Assembly: GCA_001898145.1 (NCBI GenBank) | Contig: MKSR01000040.1 | Location: 868,001-932,000, forward strand | Source of the DNA: Dyadobacter sp. 50-39 | GTDB taxonomy: Bacteria; Bacteroidota; Bacteroidia; Cytophagales; Spirosomataceae | Reading direction: 5' to 3' | DNA: 64,000 bases | Shown: one piece after another, positions 1 to 8,159 of the stretch | Position numbering within the stretch: position 1 is the stretch's first letter | How the letters are laid out: every line of letters starts with the position of its first letter | Program-made: the position numbers and the translations under genes | The notes under the pieces: model-generated | The model's input: only the letters and a program-made list of their open reading frames with translations | Databases searched by the model: none | What the model was told of the DNA's origin: nothing

Positions 1-2
1 CA

Positions 3-950
3 GGCGGCTGGGCGGACTACAAGGAGACCATCCCGGCCGTCTACGGCAACTATGTTTTTGAAAACAGGGATTTTGAGCTGGAAGCCGGCCTTCGCGTCGA
101 ATACGTTCATCTGCGTTACGAAGTCAACCCTACCCACCCTACCTACCACAGCGACGGATATAGCTATGCGAAACCATTTCCCAACGTCCGTTTCGCCTAT
201 AAAATCGACGACCGCAATAAGTTTTCATTGTTTTACAACCGCCGCGTAGACCGGCCTAACGAGGTGGATATCCGGATTTTCCCCAAATATGACGATGCGG
301 AGATCATCAAGATAGGCAACCCTGCGCTCAAACCGCAGTTTACCAGTAGCTGGGAGGCCGGCTACAAAACCAGCTGGTCCGGCGGGTCGCTCTATGGTGC
401 ATTATACCGGAAGCAGATCAACGGGACCATCACCCGCATTGGCACCATCGTGCCGGGCAGTACATTGATCTACAATATCTTTCAAAACGCCGGTAAAAGT
501 TACAGTACGGGCGGCGAGCTGGTTTTACAGCAGGATATCGCCCCCTGGTTTTCCGTGAATGTCAATGGGAATGTTTATAAAAACACGGTCGATGCGTTCA
601 CTGTCGAAAATCTGTACCCTGTCAGATCCATTTTCAGCGCTGGCAAACAGACGCTTACTTCCGGCAGCGGCAAAGTGAGTGCGCTGCTCAAAGGCAAGAA
701 GACCGAGCTGCAAGTGGTAGCTGTTTACCAGGCCCCGGACATCGTGCCGCAGGGACGCACAGGACACCGGTTTTCGGTGGATGCCGGTGCCAAACGACAG
801 CTGCCGAAAGGGGAGGTATTCGTGAACGCCACCGACCTTTTCGGGACCCTGGTAATCCGCAAAACCGTGTATGGCGACGGTTTTCATTACACCAGCCGGG
901 ATTACTACGAAACACAGCTCATCCGGGCCGGATACAACTTTAAATTTTAA
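3..950 (+). CDS. TonB-dependent receptor, C-terminal part (5' end outside window)
   Basis: The open frame enters the window at base 3 and ends at a TAA at 948-950, so about 315 residues of the C-terminal beta-barrel are visible. The text shows alternating aromatic and polar strands, a NPALKPQ segment and a terminal strand ending YNFKF, typical of the last strand of outer-membrane barrels. The motif order (FSLFYNRRVDRP, then NPALKP, then GGELVL) fits the outer-membrane beta-barrel family of TonB-dependent receptors in Bacteroidota. The carboxypeptidase-like and plug domains would lie upstream. Substrate cannot be judged. An internal ATG at 228 is not the real start because homologous barrel sequence continues upstream in frame. 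A PAP2-type gene follows after 12 bases, so the two may be co-transcribed. Confidence 0.85.
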   Translation, partial: GGWADYKETIPAVYGNYVFENRDFELEAGLRVEYVHLRYEVNPTHPTYHSDGYSYAKPFPNVRFAYKIDDRNKFSLFYNRRVDRPNEVDIRIFPKYDDAEIIKIGNPALKPQFTSSWEAGYKTSWSGGSLYGALYRKQINGTITRIGTIVPGSTLIYNIFQNAGKSYSTGGELVLQQDIAPWFSVNVNGNVYKNTVDAFTVENLYPVRSIFSAGKQTLTSGSGKVSALLKGKKTELQVVAVYQAPDIVPQGRTGHRFSVDAGAKRQLPKGEVFVNATDLFGTLVIRKTVYGDGFHYTSRDYYETQLIRAGYNFKF

Positions 951-962
951 CAATCACATACC

Positions 963-1639
963 ATGCGCCTCCTCCTCATCTTCCTCCTCTCCTGCACATG
1001 CGCTTTTGCGCGCCCGCTTGCCCCCGCGGACAGTCTGCCCGCACGCAAGCCCATTACCCTGCAACACTTTTACGTGCCTGCCTCGCTGATCATCGGCGGA
1101 CTGATTGCCAATGGCCATTCGGAAGAATCCATTAAAAACGAGCTTGCAGAGAGCCGTACCGGCACATCCCGCGTTTCCACACCCATATCGACGACTATAT
1201 GCAGTTTTCGCCGCTGGTTGTCGCCTATGGCCTCGATGCATTCGGAATTCATTCCAAAACCGACGTGCTCAACCGCACCGCCATCCTCGTTAAGGGAGAA
1301 GCAATGGCGCTCACCACCACTACCATCCTGAAATCGGCTACGCATACACTCCGGCCAGATGGCAGTTCTTACAACTCCTTTCCGTCCGGTCATACCACCC
1401 AGGTATTTGCGGCAGCCACTTTCCTGAATGAAGAATACAAAGACCGCTACCCGTGGATGCCCTACGCTTCATACACCGTGGCGTCATCGGTAGGCCTGCT
1501 GCGCGTGGCCAACAACCGGCACTACATCAGCGACGTGCTGGTAGGGGCCGGAATCGGGTATTTGTCGATGAAGGTAGCTTACTGGACGCACCGGTACAAA
1601 TGGGGAAAGCCGCGTACAAAATCGCCGATGGTTTACTGA
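963..1639 (+). pseudogene. PAP2-family phosphatase with an apparent frameshift
   Basis: Two overlapping frames together make one PAP2 (type 2 phosphatidic acid phosphatase) protein of about 226 residues. The first frame (from ATG 963) gives a signal peptide (MRLLLIFLLSCTCAFA) and continues to about SIKNELAE near base 1150. The second frame gives RHIPRFHTHIDDYMQFSP from about 1160 to the TGA at 1637-1639. All three catalytic motifs are in the second frame: KSATHTLRP (1331-1357), PSGH (1382-1393) and R-x5-H-x3-D (RVANNRHYISD). Total length from ATG to stop is 677 bases, not a multiple of three, so one base is missing or two are extra near 1145-1160. It could be a true pseudogene, a sequencing error, or an intact shorter protein from ATG 1199 lacking its export signal. 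The family dephosphorylates lipid phosphates such as undecaprenyl pyrophosphate at the membrane. Confidence 0.7.
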
Positions 1640-1785
1640 GGATTGCAGAAAAATGCCCCACGGGCGCAGCTGAACATGAAAACTTCGTCCTGATCGTCCC
1701 CGGCGAATTCTCTTGCCTCGAACCGGGGGGAGTCGAATAGCCATTACCGTAAGAAAAAAGGCTCCGTCAACAAACTGAACTATTC

Positions 1786-1831
1786 CCCAGCCCCCGCCAG
1801 TCGAATGCATGACCGGCGGGGCCTGGGTTTT
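1786..1831 (+). terminator. Rho-independent terminator candidate between PAP2 and kai operon
   Basis: Arms 1786-1798 (CCCAGCCCCCGCC) and 1815-1827 (GGCGGGGCCTGGG) pair over 13 positions with one mismatch, and a short T run follows. The hairpin sits after the PAP2 stop and covers the earliest in-frame ATG of the next reading frame (1805). This argues that kaiC starts further downstream. Confidence 0.55.
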
Positions 1832-1930
1832 GACGTTTATTCAGGCACAGTTTTAATGTATGTCTTTTGGCACCGCTCCTTTTGGAGTATGCCGCAGGAA
1901 AGTATTAACAAAGACAATCAGGAATTGACA

Positions 1931-3640
1931 ATGAGTTTGGAACCCTCAGAATCAAGAAAACAGCCCATCACACTTCCAAAATCGGGCACCGGTATACGCG
2001 GGCTCGACGAGATCACCGCAGGAGGATTGCCAGCCGGCAGGCCGACGCTGATCTGCGGTGCCGCGGGCTCGGGTAAAACCCTTTTCTCCATGGAATTCCT
2101 CGTGCATGGCGCCACGCAGTTTAACGAACCAGGCGTTTTCATGGCTTTTGAGGAAAAGGCCGAAGAGTTGGCAGTGAATGTGGCTTCGCTCGGGTTCGAT
2201 CTGAACGAACTCCAGCGGGAGGGCAAAATCCGGATTGACCACGTGCACGTTGAACGGAGCGAGATCGAAGAAACCGGTGAGTATAACCTGGATGGCCTGT
2301 TCATACGCCTGGCATACGCCATCGACAGCATTGGCGCCAAGCGCGTGGTGCTGGATACCATCGAAAGCCTTTTCGCAGGATTGACCAACCAGGCAGTGCT
2401 CCGGTCGGAACTCCGCAGGCTGTTTGAATGGCTCAAAGAAAAAGGTGTAACGACCATTATCACCGGTGAAAAAGGAGAAGCGTCGCTTACCCGGCAGGGA
2501 TTGGAAGAATATGTATCCGACTGCGTCATCCTGCTGGACCACCGGGTCGAAAACAAGATATCTACCCGCATTTTGCGGATCGTAAAATACCGCGGATCGA
2601 TCCATGGCACTAATGAATACCCCTTCCTGATCGACGAGGAAGGTATATCCGTATTGCCGGTGACCTCGCTCCAACTGAACCATTCTGTTTCATCGGAAAG
2701 AATGTCCTCCGGGATCCCGGCGCTGGACAAGATGCTGGGCGGCGAGGGCTTCTTCCGTGCCAGCAGCATACTGGTGTCCGGTACGGCCGGTACGGGGAAA
2801 ACTTCCATTGCAGGGAGTTTTGTCGACAAGACCTGCTCCGACGGGAAGCGCGCTATTTACTTCGCATTCGAAGAGTCGCCCAGGCAGATTGTTCGGAACA
2901 TGCAATCGATCAACATTGATCTTCAAAGCCATATCGACGCCGGGCTTTTGCAGTTCAGCGCAGCCAGGCCTACGCTCAACGGGCTGGAAATGCATTTGCT
3001 GAATATCGTGAAGCTGGTCGAAAAGTTCAATCCGAGTGTGGTCGTGCTGGATCCGATCAGCAACCTCATTACCGTAGGGTCAAACAGCGAGGTCAAGAGC
3101 GTGCTTACAAGGCTGATCGACTTCCTGCAGGGGCTGGGCATCACCGTCATGTTCACGGCCCTCACGCTCAACGACAACAGGACCGAACAAACCGACGACG
3201 GGGTTTCGTCGCTGGTGGATGTTTGGATACTGGTGCGGGACATCGAGTCGAACGGCGAACGCAACCGCGGGTTGTATGTCATGAAATCGCGGGGAATGAA
3301 GCATTCCAACCAGGTTAGGGAGTTTGTGATTACCGACCAAGGCCTCAAACTGGTGGAGGTATTCCTTGGCCCCGAGGGCGTACTCACCGGCTCGGCCCGG
3401 GAAACGCAGCAGCTGCTGGAAAAAACATCCGAAGCCCTCCGCGACCACGCGGTGTCGCGTAAAGACCGCGAAATTGAAAGGAAGAGATTCGTCCTGGAAT
3501 CGAAAATCGCTTCGCTCAAAGAAGAATTCGAGTCATTACAGGAAGAACTTAATAAAAGTTATATCGAAGACGAGCTCAAAAAGAGCATTATGGACGACAA
3601 CCGCAGAGAACTTACCCGCAAGCGGGACGACCTGCTTTAA
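1931..3640 (+). CDS. kaiC: KaiC-like double-domain RecA ATPase
   Basis: This 569-residue protein has two tandem KaiC/RecA domains. CI has Walker A GAAGSGKT at residues 43-50 and the catalytic Glu pair at 74-75 (AFEEKAEEL). CII has Walker A GTAGTGKT at 284-291 and Glu pair 314-315 (AFEESPRQ). Walker B strands are RVVLDTIES and VVVLDPISN. The segment TDDGVSSLVD lines up with the cyanobacterial CII phosphosite region, placing Thr421, Ser426 and Ser427 at the T426/S431/T432 positions. From about residue 488 to the end the sequence is a charged, heptad-like coiled coil of about 80 residues, much longer than the cyanobacterial tail. In-frame ATGs exist at 1805 and 1889, but 1805 lies in a terminator hairpin, while 1931 is preceded by AGGAA at suitable spacing. 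Two kaiB genes and a histidine kinase follow with gaps of 1 to 9 bases, so this is one operon. Known role in cyanobacteria: ATP-driven autokinase/phosphatase clock protein. The role here is inferred only as a KaiC-family timing or stress-signalling ATPase. Confidence 0.93.
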   Translation: MSLEPSESRKQPITLPKSGTGIRGLDEITAGGLPAGRPTLICGAAGSGKTLFSMEFLVHGATQFNEPGVFMAFEEKAEELAVNVASLGFDLNELQREGKIRIDHVHVERSEIEETGEYNLDGLFIRLAYAIDSIGAKRVVLDTIESLFAGLTNQAVLRSELRRLFEWLKEKGVTTIITGEKGEASLTRQGLEEYVSDCVILLDHRVENKISTRILRIVKYRGSIHGTNEYPFLIDEEGISVLPVTSLQLNHSVSSERMSSGIPALDKMLGGEGFFRASSILVSGTAGTGKTSIAGSFVDKTCSDGKRAIYFAFEESPRQIVRNMQSINIDLQSHIDAGLLQFSAARPTLNGLEMHLLNIVKLVEKFNPSVVVLDPISNLITVGSNSEVKSVLTRLIDFLQGLGITVMFTALTLNDNRTEQTDDGVSSLVDVWILVRDIESNGERNRGLYVMKSRGMKHSNQVREFVITDQGLKLVEVFLGPEGVLTGSARETQQLLEKTSEALRDHAVSRKDREIERKRFVLESKIASLKEEFESLQEELNKSYIEDELKKSIMDDNRRELTRKRDDLL

Positions 3641-3649
3641 CAACCCGTT

Positions 3650-3943
3650 ATGGAAGAAGTAAAAGAAGACATTTGGGAGCTCAGGCTGTATGTTGCCGGA
3701 AAAACCGCCCGGTCGGTGGCTGCGCTTGCCAACCTGAAAAAGTACTGCGAAGAGCATCTGAAAGATAAGTATGTGATAGAGGTTATCGACCTGCTCGTGC
3801 ACCCGCAACTAGCGGAAGGTGACCAGATTCTGGCCATTCCTACATTGGTTAAGAAAGTACCCGAGCCGATCCGCAAGATTATCGGAGACCTTTCCAACGA
3901 GGAAAAAGTACTGGTAGGACTTAACATTCGCCCGGCAAAATAA
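3650..3943 (+). CDS. kaiB: KaiB-like protein, copy 1
   Basis: A 97-residue KaiB-family thioredoxin-like protein. The core [16 protein letters not shown] is followed by [39 protein letters not shown], which closely follows the canonical KaiB pattern of YVAG, the PQLAE loop, PTL, and the proline-containing fold-switch segment before the IGDLS strand. In cyanobacteria KaiB switches fold and binds the CI ring of phosphorylated KaiC; a similar partnership with the upstream kaiC product is likely. It starts 9 bases after the kaiC stop. This copy is the more canonical of the two. Confidence 0.93.
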   Translation: MEEVKEDIWELRLYVAGKTARSVAALANLKKYCEEHLKDKYVIEVIDLLVHPQLAEGDQILAIPTLVKKVPEPIRKIIGDLSNEEKVLVGLNIRPAK

Positions 3944-3948
3944 ATCAG

Positions 3949-4275
3949 ATGCTTGAAGGAATACACCAAAACCAGGATTGGGACGATAGTGACGAAGCGG
4001 ACAACCACTTCGAGCTGAGTCTATATATTGCCGGTGCTTCCTCCAACTCCATCCGCGCTGTGGCCAACCTCAGGGAAATTTGCGAACAACACCTCAAAGA
4101 TCGCTACACGCTCAGGGTGATCGACGTCCATCAGGAAAAGTCGCTCGCCTCCCGGGAGCAGCTCGTCGCATTGCCGCTGCTGGTCAAATCCAGGCCCTAT
4201 CCCGAGCGAAGAATGATCGGCGATATGTCGGACACGCAGAAAGTTTTGAAGGGTCTTGGGTTATCAGGTGAATGA
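3949..4275 (+). CDS. kaiB: KaiB-like protein, copy 2
   Basis: A 108-residue second KaiB-family protein, 5 bases after the first. It has an acidic N-terminal extension of about 20 residues before the core FELSLYIAGASSNSIRAV, then LRVIDVHQEKSLASREQLVALPLLVKSRPYPERRMIGDMSD. It keeps the YIAG start, the IGD strand and the prolines around the fold-switch region, but has PLL where KaiB usually has PTL and lacks the PQLAE loop. The divergence suggests a different partner or role from copy 1. The N-terminal domain of the kinase SasA is also KaiB-like, so a free KaiB-like unit next to a kinase could replace that domain by association; this is inference. Its stop is 1 base before the kinase ATG. Confidence 0.9.
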   Translation: MLEGIHQNQDWDDSDEADNHFELSLYIAGASSNSIRAVANLREICEQHLKDRYTLRVIDVHQEKSLASREQLVALPLLVKSRPYPERRMIGDMSDTQKVLKGLGLSGE

Positions 4276-4276
4276 T

Positions 4277-5566
4277 ATGAGCGATTCGAAAACTTACGAC
4301 CAGCTCCTGAGGGAGAATGCGGAGCTGACCCGGCGACTGGAAGATGCTACCGACATGATAGACGCCATCCGCAGCGGACAAGTTGACGCGCTCGTCGTCC
4401 ATGACGGCGACGGAGGTCACCAGCTTTACACCCTCAAAACCGCCGACCACTCTTACCGCCTTTTCATCGAGAAAATGAATGAAGGGGCCGTAACCCTCAA
4501 TGAGGACGGCATTATCCTCTATGCCAATTCCCGGTTTGGGTCCATGCTCGGGGCAACGCTCTCCGCCATTGTCGGACAGACATTCAAATCGTTTGTTTCC
4601 GCCGATTGCCAGCTCATGTTCAGGGATGTGTTCAGAAAGGCCTGGCACGAGGATGTCCAGATCGAGGTCAAGGTTTGCCGCGAGAATGAAACGGTGCCCT
4701 GCCAGCTCTCCCTCACGGTGCTGCAACTGGACGAAGGGCCTGCGCTCAGCGTGATTGTTACCGACCTCACTTATCAAAAGAATATCCAGCGGCTGCTGAA
4801 AGAAAACAACCAGCGGCTCACCGTCGCCAATGCGGAGCTGGAAGCCAGTAATCACGACCTGCAGCAGTTCGCGTCCATTGCCTCCCACGACCTTCAGGAG
4901 CCCCTGAGGAAGATATTGATTTTTGCCAATATGATCCGGGACCGGCATTCGCAGGATCTTCCTGCCGAAAGCCGGAAATACCTCGACAAGATTATCTCGT
5001 CTTCGCAACGGATGCGTTCGATGGCGTCCGACATACTGAATTACTCCGAACTATCCACCAATGCCCAGTCCTTCGATGAGGTAAACCTGGAAGCGGTGGT
5101 AGCCGAAATCCTGGACGACTACGAACTGCTGTTACAGGAACGCAGCGCGGAAGTGATTGTGGAGGAGCTGCCCGTGATCGAAGGAAACCGCGGACAGATC
5201 AAACAGGTGTTCCAAAATTTAATCAGTAACTCCATTAAATTTTCCCGGCCCGAAACACCTCCTGTAATCCGGATATTTTGTGAGCCGGAGTATGCTGGTG
5301 CGGGCGACGAAAATGAGCTTGCATTGTGCCACATCATCGTCACCGACAATGGCATCGGCTTCGAGAAAGAATATCAGGAAAGGATCTTCTCACTTTTCGA
5401 ACGGTTAAATAATAAGGACAAATACGAAGGATCGGGTATCGGACTATCCATCACCAAAAAAATCATTGAGCGCCATCACGGGAAAATCGCTGCCGAGAGC
5501 ACCCCGGGAGAGGGCGCACGCTTCACCATCAGCCTCCCTTTCAGACAACCCAACGGCATTGCCTGA
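4277..5566 (+). CDS. PAS-domain sensor histidine kinase of the kai operon
   Basis: A 429-residue cytosolic kinase with no signal peptide or membrane segment. An N-terminal helix (about 1-50) precedes a PAS domain (about 56-170, beginning YRLFIEKMNEGAVTL), then a coiled coil, then the HisKA dimerisation helix with phospho-acceptor His204 in IASHDLQEPLRKI. The HATPase_c domain shows the N box NLISNSIKFS, DNGIGF and GSGIGLSITKK. No receiver domain is attached, so an unlinked response regulator must exist elsewhere. ATG 4277 is chosen over an in-frame TTG at 4256 because AGGTGA sits just upstream and the ATG follows the kaiB stop by 1 base. By position it is the likely output or input kinase of the Kai module, analogous to SasA/CikA; this is inferred from context. 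Confidence 0.88.
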   Translation: MSDSKTYDQLLRENAELTRRLEDATDMIDAIRSGQVDALVVHDGDGGHQLYTLKTADHSYRLFIEKMNEGAVTLNEDGIILYANSRFGSMLGATLSAIVGQTFKSFVSADCQLMFRDVFRKAWHEDVQIEVKVCRENETVPCQLSLTVLQLDEGPALSVIVTDLTYQKNIQRLLKENNQRLTVANAELEASNHDLQQFASIASHDLQEPLRKILIFANMIRDRHSQDLPAESRKYLDKIISSSQRMRSMASDILNYSELSTNAQSFDEVNLEAVVAEILDDYELLLQERSAEVIVEELPVIEGNRGQIKQVFQNLISNSIKFSRPETPPVIRIFCEPEYAGAGDENELALCHIIVTDNGIGFEKEYQERIFSLFERLNNKDKYEGSGIGLSITKKIIERHHGKIAAESTPGEGARFTISLPFRQPNGIA

Positions 5567-5677
5567 CCATGCCCCGACCGGTTGCCGGAAACTTCATCAC
5601 AAGTTTGGAAATCCTCTAAATCTTTTCTATCGTTGATGTAAAATTCACGCTGTTGCACACTGACTATCAACGGGGTT

Positions 5678-5875
5678 ATGAAACAAAATGTACTTGAAGT
5701 GCATACCCACCAACAGGAAAACGAAGACGAGGAATTAGGCCTGTACCTGCATGGCCTCGTTCAGGACACCGGGCGGGAACAGGCATTTATCCTCGCCTTG
5801 GTAGCGGTTACCGTTCTGGCCGGAATACTGCTGGTCGGAGTCGGTTTGTATTTGGGCATCTTCTGGGGAATATGA
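5678..5875 (+). CDS. Small single-span membrane protein
   Basis: A 65-residue protein with a polar, acidic N-terminal half (residues 1-35, rich in Glu, Asp and Gln) and one strongly hydrophobic segment at about 37-62 (FILALVAVTVLAGILLVGVGL). No family is recognised. It lies 111 bases after the histidine kinase on the same strand, so it may be the last gene of the kai operon or have its own promoter. The codon use resembles the neighbours, and no competing frame in this stretch is better. Confidence 0.55.
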   Translation: MKQNVLEVHTHQQENEDEELGLYLHGLVQDTGREQAFILALVAVTVLAGILLVGVGLYLGIFWGI

Positions 5876-5922
5876 GATGCTGCCGGGCTCGAATCCATAA
5901 TTCATTCTAACACTATATCTAC

Positions 5923-6675
5923 ATGCTTATGATCAATTCGCTTCTATTGAAACCTTTCGGACTGCAAGTTTCCAGAATTAAAAAGGAAGAAAAGTTCACC
6001 GATGACGAAACGTTCCTTGCCTTGTACGAGCGCTGCCGGCCATACACTATGACTTCCATCGAGCGCATGTACGCGCTGTTCAATGCGGTAAAATATGTGG
6101 TTAAGAACAACATCCCCGGCGACTTTGTGGAATGCGGGGTCTGGCGCGGCGGAAGCTCGATGATGACCGCCCTTACCCTGCTGCATTTGGGCAGCACCGA
6201 CAGGCATCTCTTCCTTTACGACACCTTCGAGGGAATGTCCGAGCCTACGGAGCACGACAAGACATTCCGCGGGGAGGGTGCAGATTTGTTGATGGAAAAA
6301 GGTGCCGATCATAAAGAAACCTCCGTATGGTGCCTGGCCGATATCCATGACGTTCAGCAAAACATGGGTATCACCAACTATCCGGCAGCCAACATTCACT
6401 ACGTAAAAGGAAAGGTTGAAGACACCATTCCGAGCACCCTGCCGGCCAACGGCATCACGCTGCTGCGCCTCGATACCGACTGGTACGAATCCACCGCGCA
6501 CGAGCTGCGCCACCTATACCCTATCCTGGCCGTATCCGGCGTGCTCATCATCGACGATTACGGACACTGGGACGGCTGCAAAAAGGCTGTGGATGAATAC
6601 TTTGGAAACAAGCCGCTTCTGCTTAACCGGATAGATTATACCGGAAGAATCGCGGTGAAATCGCAAGCTGTGTAA
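5923..6675 (+). CDS. TylF/MycF-type O-methyltransferase
   Basis: A 250-residue protein of the TylF (macrocin O-methyltransferase) family of SAM-dependent, metal-assisted methyltransferases. The SAM-binding segment is GDFVECGVWRGGSSMM, followed by LFLYDTFEGM, then RLDTDWYEST and LIIDDYGHWDGCKKAVDEY, where the acidic residues of the family's metal site lie. In Bacteroidota such enzymes are usually found with glycan or surface-polysaccharide genes, and here a glycosyltransferase, a second methyltransferase and a flippase follow. The likely role is methylation of a sugar in a surface glycan; the substrate is unknown. Confidence 0.85.
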   Translation: MLMINSLLLKPFGLQVSRIKKEEKFTDDETFLALYERCRPYTMTSIERMYALFNAVKYVVKNNIPGDFVECGVWRGGSSMMTALTLLHLGSTDRHLFLYDTFEGMSEPTEHDKTFRGEGADLLMEKGADHKETSVWCLADIHDVQQNMGITNYPAANIHYVKGKVEDTIPSTLPANGITLLRLDTDWYESTAHELRHLYPILAVSGVLIIDDYGHWDGCKKAVDEYFGNKPLLLNRIDYTGRIAVKSQAV

Positions 6676-6719
6676 GCTTTGCCGTCAAGAAATCCGGTAG
6701 GTGTGAATGCAGGGGAGAT

Positions 6720-7859
6720 TTACGACAATCCCGCAAACACCGACCGGATTTTTGTTTCCATCGCGTCGGCGCTGAAATGGGCCACTACTGTTTTACGTGC
6801 CGCCACCCCTAACCTTCTTCTCAGGTCAGGGTCCCGGATTAACTTTTCCAGTGCGGCCGCGAGCCCTTCATTATCCCGCTCCCCTACCAGTAACCCGTTT
6901 TCCCCATCCTGAATGGCTTGCGGGATTCCGGCGTGATAGGTAGAAACTACCGGCTTTTCCATGCTCATCGCTTCCAGGATCGAGTTGGGCAAACCTTCCA
7001 TATCTCCCTGATCGTCCGTCCGGCTGTTGAGCACATAAATGTCGGCGTCCTTCATATGCTGGTTCACTATCTCATGTGCCTTCGAACCCAACAATACTAC
7101 CTTTTCGCCCAGATTCAGCCGGGCCACCAGTTCCCGGCAGGCTTCCATTTCCGGTCCGTCGCCGATGATCCGCAGTTCGAGTTCGGGATGGCGGCCGCAA
7201 AGCGCACCGAATGCCTGTATGAGGTCTGGGACGCCCTTTTTGGGTACGAGCCGGCCCACGTGTTGGATGACGACCTTCGCGCGTTCGGGCGTATGCGAGG
7301 GGACGAACTTCCGCTCGTCGGTACCATAGGGAATCAGGTGCACCTTGCCGGCGAACGGTTGCAGGCCAAGGGTATCCATGAAATGCGGGCTCACGATGAT
7401 CACAGCCTTTGCATAGGCGATCACTTCGCGGATTCCGTCGGCGTATTCCTGGTTGTTCAGCATGGCCGGTGCCGCGTCGATCCCGTGAAAGCTCACCACC
7501 ATCGGGATGCCCAGCTTCTTGGCAACCGGCAGCATTTCGATTCCCGATGGACCAAAGTGGGCATGGATGACATCGATATGGCGGCTTTGAAGCAGCTTCG
7601 CTACCAGGGCGCGGTTTTGGAAACTCAGCTTGTAGCCCTGGCCGGCCACCTTGCGCAGTACTTTGGTGATGAGTTTATCAAAAAAGCCCCTATAATGCAC
7701 CAAAAGCTCTTTTTTAACAGCGATCGGAAATTTATCTTCATTTTCATACCGGTAAGTCAGCATGGTGACATCATGGCTCCGGGACAGTCCCAGCACCTGA
7801 CGATGGACGAATGTTTCACTCAGCGGGAAAAATGATTGATTGAATACCAGAATGTTCAT
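6720..7859 (-). CDS. GT4-family glycosyltransferase
   Basis: A 379-residue GT-B fold glycosyltransferase. The N-terminal acceptor domain includes AHFGPSGIEMLPVAKKLG and VSFHGID. The C-terminal donor domain includes HVGRLVPKKGVPDLI, IIGDGPEME and the E-x7-E signature in EGLPNSILEAMSMEKPV. The start at 7859 (MNILVFNQSFFPLSETF) is the natural N-terminus of the fold; the frame is open upstream but that part is not family-like. It resembles colanic-acid-type (WcaL-like) transferases. It is convergent with the TylF gene (45 bases between stops) and divergent from the methyltransferase at 8160. The likely role is cytoplasmic transfer of a sugar to a lipid-linked glycan. Confidence 0.87.
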   Translation of the reverse strand: MNILVFNQSFFPLSETFVHRQVLGLSRSHDVTMLTYRYENEDKFPIAVKKELLVHYRGFFDKLITKVLRKVAGQGYKLSFQNRALVAKLLQSRHIDVIHAHFGPSGIEMLPVAKKLGIPMVVSFHGIDAAPAMLNNQEYADGIREVIAYAKAVIIVSPHFMDTLGLQPFAGKVHLIPYGTDERKFVPSHTPERAKVVIQHVGRLVPKKGVPDLIQAFGALCGRHPELELRIIGDGPEMEACRELVARLNLGEKVVLLGSKAHEIVNQHMKDADIYVLNSRTDDQGDMEGLPNSILEAMSMEKPVVSTYHAGIPQAIQDGENGLLVGERDNEGLAAALEKLIRDPDLRRRLGVAARKTVVAHFSADAMETKIRSVFAGLS

Positions 7860-8006
7860 TTTCTTGATAACTGCGGCATTGCGCCGGCTTGAATAGTGTG
7901 TAAAATACGATATACCGAAGAGGCTTCGATACAAGTTGTTAATTATGAGCGGCTAAATCCGGCGAAATACCGTCCCGGCTCCCGATCCGTTTACTCACCG
8001 GCGAAT

Positions 8007-8026
8007 ACCGGTTAACGTAAACCGGT
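8007..8026. promoter_or_regulatory. 20-bp inverted repeat in a divergent promoter region
   Basis: Arms ACCGGTT (8007-8013) and AACCGGT (8020-8026) are perfect inverted copies around a 6-base centre. It lies in the 300-base gap between the divergent glycosyltransferase (start 7859) and methyltransferase (start 8160), where an operator for both would be placed. The rest of the gap shows no gene. Confidence 0.35.
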
Positions 8027-8159
8027 CAAATATACAATGGCCGATCTGCAATTCGCCCAAAAAGAGTTATAAATTGCAGCCTCGGTGGTTATCGTTCCGG
8101 CAATCCCGGATACCGCCCGCCAATCCATTTATCTACAAACACTATACTTTATTTTTAGC

